From positions 35,341 to 45,867 of the forward strand of contig RQSC01001165.1 of the NCBI GenBank assembly GCA_013416795.1: 10,527 bases of DNA, written 5' to 3'. A model generated the notes under the pieces. That model was not told the DNA's origin. It made no database searches and saw only the letters and a list, made by a program, of their open reading frames with translations. Source of the DNA: Prasinococcaceae sp. CCMP 1430. Its lineage: Eukaryota > Prasinodermophyta > Palmophyllophyceae > Prasinococcales > Prasinococcaceae. Below, piece after piece: positions 7,705 to 10,527 of the stretch. The number at the start of each line of letters is the position of its first letter. Positions within the stretch are counted from its first letter, which is position 1. The translations under genes and the position numbers were made by a program.

Positions 7705-8679
7705 TCACAAATCGGGCGGCGTCGTCTCGCTGCCGCCGACGAGCGCGAAGCGCCCCTTGTCGGCTCCGAAGACGTGGTCGTCGCGCGGCCACGGCCAGCC
7801 GCCGAAACCTGTCTCTCGGTAGTCGGAGAATGCCGCCACGATGTCCTCGCGGGTATTGCCCACGAAAGGCCCGTGCTGGACCACTGGCTCGCCAATCGGC
7901 GCGCCCTGAAGCACCAGCACGTGCACGGGGTCGTCGCCCTCGGCGATGAGTGTCACCTCTTGGCCTGCGTCGAGGTCTGCCAGATACTTGCCCGGAACCT
8001 TCTCGTCGCCGCCGGTAGTGGCCACGCGCGCCGCAGAGCCCTCCACGACGTACATGCGTCGATTGACGGTGCTCGTCGATGCCGGGGGGAGCGCCACCTT
8101 GCCTCCCGGCTCCATCTCCACGAACCACACTGCGACCTCAGCGTCTGCGCTGGAGGCGTAGCTGCGCGGCGGGGGGGCGAGCGGCGCGGTGCCATGAAAG
8201 GTGCCCGCGAACACCGTCGTCGAGGCGAGGCCGTCAGCAGTGCGCACCTTGGGCACCTCGGGAGCCCAGTGCATCACGAAGGCGGGCTTTGCCATTTTGT
8301 CCTTGCGCGGAAGGTTGAGCCACAGCTGGAAGAAGCGCAAGGGGTTTGGCGCGCTCTGCTTGACGAGTGGAAACATCTCGGCGTGCACGACGCCCGCTCC
8401 CGCGGTCATCCACTGGAGGTCGCCGTCGCCGTAGCGCCCGCCGTTGCCCTCGCTGTCGGTGTGGTCGATCAGTCCTTCCATCGTCGCCGTGATGGTCTCA
8501 AACCCGCGGTGCGGGTGCTGAGGGAAGCCTGGCACGCGACTGCCATGGTACATGCGGTAGGGCGCCGCCGGGTCGAAGTCCTGGCCGTTGCCCCGCCGCG
8601 GCGCCTGCAGCTTCGCGTCGCCGGCAGGGTAGTTGTCCTTGTGGTAGACGCAGAACAGGAAGGGGTCGGGGGTGTCCAT
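7705..8679 (-). CDS. PIR: Pirin-family protein (double cupin)
   Basis: Pirins are metal-binding (usually iron) two-domain cupins. Eukaryotic members act as nuclear cofactors and some have quercetin 2,3-dioxygenase activity. With the ATG at 8677-8679 the protein has 324 residues. Visible signatures are DPFLFCVYH near the N-terminus, QHPHRGFETIT, GDLQWMTAGAGVVHAEM, FFQLWLNLPRKDKM and VVQHGPFVGNTREDI. The four metal ligands are His55, His57, His99 and Glu101. Compared with human pirin, about 30 residues before DPFL are absent, and an insertion of about 25 residues (containing APRRGNGQDFDP) lies between DPFL and HPHRG. The missing start is probably on an upstream exon that I could not identify in 8704-8944. 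The frame upstream of the ATG reaches a GTG but no other ATG nearby. The gene faces the CCDC87-like gene tail to tail and lies downstream of the thioredoxin-like gene on the same strand. Confidence 0.9.
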   Translation of the reverse strand: MDTPDPFLFCVYHKDNYPAGDAKLQAPRRGNGQDFDPAAPYRMYHGSRVPGFPQHPHRGFETITATMEGLIDHTDSEGNGGRYGDGDLQWMTAGAGVVHAEMFPLVKQSAPNPLRFFQLWLNLPRKDKMAKPAFVMHWAPEVPKVRTADGLASTTVFAGTFHGTAPLAPPPRSYASSADAEVAVWFVEMEPGGKVALPPASTSTVNRRMYVVEGSAARVATTGGDEKVPGKYLADLDAGQEVTLIAEGDDPVHVLVLQGAPIGEPVVQHGPFVGNTREDIVAAFSDYRETGFGGWPWPRDDHVFGADKGRFALVGGSETTPPDL

Positions 8680-8703
8680 GGGACCGTGCCCTTGCGGCCT
8701 CAC

Positions 8704-8944
8704 CCCGCGGACGCGCGGCGGCGCGCGCCACTCAGCCTACACCGACGATCGCACCGCGCGCGCCGTGCGCATCGTGTGGCGCCGGCGGCGCCGCCGCGCG
8801 CGCGAGCGAGCGCCTCAGGCGAGTGATACGTGTTGGGGTTTGGGAATCTCCCGTGCATTGTGACGTGTTACGACTTCTTCCCCAGTACAATGCACACGTG
8901 CACCGTGTCCTGCGCGGCCGCGCAGAAGGGCTGCTCGGCTCCTG
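8704..8944. other. Spacer upstream of pirin
   Basis: This 241-base spacer should hold the pirin promoter or a missing first exon, plus the 3' UTR of the thioredoxin-like gene. It begins with a very CG-rich stretch (about 8705-8820), then turns mixed. No exon resembling the pirin N-terminus and no RNA gene could be recognised. Confidence 0.5.
8853..8895. repeat. 9-bp inverted repeat downstream of the thioredoxin-like gene
   Basis: The arms gtgcattgt (8853-8861) and acaatgcac (8887-8895) are perfect complements with 25 bases between them. They lie about 50-90 bases past the zinc-ribbon stop, in the spacer before pirin, so a 3' UTR hairpin or a dyad in the pirin promoter are both possible. Confidence 0.55.
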
Positions 8945-10527
8945 CTACGCCTTTGAGTACGGCGGGACCTCGCCGGCGCGGAGCATGCGGACGAAGCGCC
9001 GATAGTCAGCCTCCCTGTTGGGCAGCGGCTTCTCGTTGGCGTCGTAGCCCGACGTGTCCTTGGCGCCACACCGCGCGCAGCGCCCCCCCCCAGTCGGTGC
9101 CGACCCACCACGCCTGGCCGCACCGCAAGCACGGGTACTTCGCGTAGAAGTCGGCCTTGCCCGCCCGGAAGCGGCGCGTAGCAGTCTTCCACTCGGCCTG
9201 CGGGGGCGGCGAGAAGTCCTCGCCCGTGCCATCCGCCCCGCGCCCCTCGCTGGCAGCGCTGTCCTGGCTGCCGCCGTCCGCGCCGCTGCTAACGCCCGCC
9301 CCTTCAATCGCGCTGCAGAACAGGCGTATTGCATCGGGCCCCACGTGGGAGTCTGACAACTTCATGCCGCGGTACGTATGCGCCTGCGGCGTGCGTTTGA
9401 CGCCCAGCGCGGCCGCGAGGCGCCCGTTAGCCTCGACTTCGGACGCGTCTTGCGTCTCTGCCGATGGCAGGTCGATCATGGCCACGTAGTACGGATCGGC
9501 CGAAGCTGCCACGGCCGACACCAGCCGTTCGAGCACATCCTCGTTGCTCTCAGCGACCGTGCCTTCGCCCTGGTCGTCTTCGTCGCCCTCCTCAGTCACC
9601 CACAGGACGATCACCGGCGCGTCTGCCTCGCGCAGCACCGCCTTCAAATTGGCGGCGCCCTCTGTGATGTAGATGACGCCGTCGAGCTCGCCGCCCTCGT
9701 CGCCGCCCTCGCCGTCGCTGTCCGCCACGCCGCCGTCGTCGCGGACCTCGTCGGTCCCAGCAGCGTCGGCGGATACGGCATCGGTGCGAGGCAGCCCATT
9801 GATGGCTGCCGCGATGGCCGCCTCGTCCGCGCGTGACACCGTTTGTCCACACCCGAGTGCCTCCTCGACGTCCTCCATGGCTGGGAAGAGCGTCACGAGG
9901 GGGAACGCCATCGCTGGGCGCAGCACAAGCCGGGAGCGGTTGGCCAGCGAGGGGCGCAGCACATGCGCGAGCGCCAGCGCCATGGAGGCGTCCGAGGCTG
10001 AGACGTCGACCAACGCGCAGCGCACGGACGGCGCGGCGACTGCGAGCGCCGACAGGCGATCAGCGCCCGCAACGCTCGCCGCGTTCCAACTGGCACGCCA
10101 GTACACGAGCACCCCGCGCCGCCGCTCAGCGTGCGCCATCGCCAGCAGCTCCCGCAGCGAGGACACGCCGTCCTCCAGCACCGACACGGGCGCTGGTGAC
10201 AGGCGCTGAGAGTGCGCGACGGGCGATTCCCTCACGGCTGCCTCCCCGCCCGCGCCGGCCCCGTAGCCATCGAGCGACTCGTCGTCGAAGTCGTCGGTGT
10301 CGTAGTCGTCCCCGTCCCCATCCTCATCGGCGGGGGGCGCAGCATCGCCGGCACCGCTACCCAGCGAGAGCGCAGCGACAGCCGGAGCGACGGCGTCGCC
10401 GCCGGTCGCGGCCGCGGGCTCGGGCGCACGCTCGGGCGCCGCGGCTTGGGGGGTTGAAGCCTGAGCAGTCGAGCCGCCGGAGACCAGCGCGGCCGCGGCG
10501 TCGGCGGCCTTTGCGGCGCGATCGGAA
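8945..10527 (-). CDS. Thioredoxin-like protein with two redox-inactive domains and a C-terminal zinc ribbon; 5' partial, frame interrupted
   Basis: The reading frame is open from the right edge, so the start lies outside the window. The first 97 codons are Ala-rich, then acidic (DEDGDGDDYDTDDFDDE), and probably disordered. A first thioredoxin-like domain follows. It has VLVYWRASWNAASV where an active thioredoxin has WCGPC, so both redox cysteines are replaced (10074-10088), and FPLVTLF at the cis-Pro strand. A second fold has APVIVLWVTEEG and KRTPQAHTYRG, also without a CxxC. An acidic spacer leads to a zinc ribbon, CLRCG then CARCG thirteen residues later, and the end ADYRRFVRMLRAGEVPPYSKA. 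The second knuckle is in a different frame: nine G at 9083-9091 must read as eight, or the frame ends at 9006 after WWVGTDWGG and unrelated residues. A protein-interaction role is inference; I do not recognise the family. Confidence 0.72.
9083..9091 (-). other. Nine-G homopolymer at the frame interruption
   Basis: On the coding (minus) strand, GACT is followed by nine G and then CGCTGCGCG. Reading eight G gives VGTDWGGRCARCGAKD and completes a CxxC-x13-CxxC zinc ribbon. Reading nine G destroys the second cysteine pair and ends at 9006-9008. A one-base homopolymer-length error is the simplest explanation. Confidence 0.85.

Noticed and set aside
8704-8780. A pirin leader exon encoding Ala-Val-Arg-Ser-Ser-Val
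   Set aside because: It resembles the VRRSIG segment only loosely, and no donor and acceptor pair joins it in frame to the pirin exon.
7564-8826. Plus-strand open frame of 420 codons
   Set aside because: It lies opposite the pirin gene, whose motifs are unmistakable. Its translation is Arg/His/Ala-rich with no domain, as expected for the antisense of GC-rich coding DNA.
9006-9082. C-terminal tail ending in Gln-Gln-Gly-Gly as the real end of the thioredoxin-like protein
   Set aside because: It breaks a zinc ribbon whose second knuckle is intact in the next frame, so the frame ending at 8945 is far more likely.

Overview
The window looks like nuclear DNA from a GC-rich, gene-dense unicellular eukaryote, probably a flagellated alga. 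Four observations point to a eukaryote: a GT-AG intron inside a protein kinase, a spliced U1-C snRNP protein gene, a gene resembling the CCDC87 family of coiled-coil proteins, and no ribosome binding sites or operons. The lineage cannot be fixed from sequence reading alone. A haptophyte or other chlorophyll-c alga is my guess, at low confidence.

Layout from left to right. (1) Bases 1-300, minus strand: an exon of U1 snRNP protein C, running off the left edge. Its first exon, with the zinc-finger cysteines, was not found. (2) 303-940: intergenic or intronic sequence, including the 3' flank of the kinase gene. (3) 941-4557, minus: a two-exon gene for a protein of about 1,110 residues, with an N-terminal helical region, a WD40-like propeller, a low-complexity linker and a C-terminal TKL (Raf/MLK/RIPK-like) kinase domain. 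(4) 4558-5297: a divergent promoter region with an AT-richer island, a T13 tract, a perfect 12-bp inverted repeat, degenerate 12-mer repeats and a G-quadruplex-type tract. (5) 5298-7583, plus: a 761-residue coiled-coil protein with a CCDC87-like C-terminus. (6) 7705-8679, minus: a pirin-family double cupin with all four metal ligands, lacking the usual first 30 or so residues. (7) 8945-10527, minus, open to the right edge: a protein with an acidic disordered stretch, two thioredoxin-like domains without redox cysteines and a C-terminal zinc ribbon. The reading frame of the zinc ribbon is interrupted at a nine-G run.

The genes do not form an obvious pathway. U1-C belongs to splicing, the kinase to signalling, the CCDC87-like protein probably to the flagellum, and pirin is a metal-binding nuclear/cytosolic cupin. 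The main points of interest are the helical bundle-WD40-TKL kinase architecture, the homopolymer frameshift in the thioredoxin-like/zinc-ribbon gene, and the structured divergent promoter. Several long open frames lie opposite the real genes and are by-products of GC-rich codon use.
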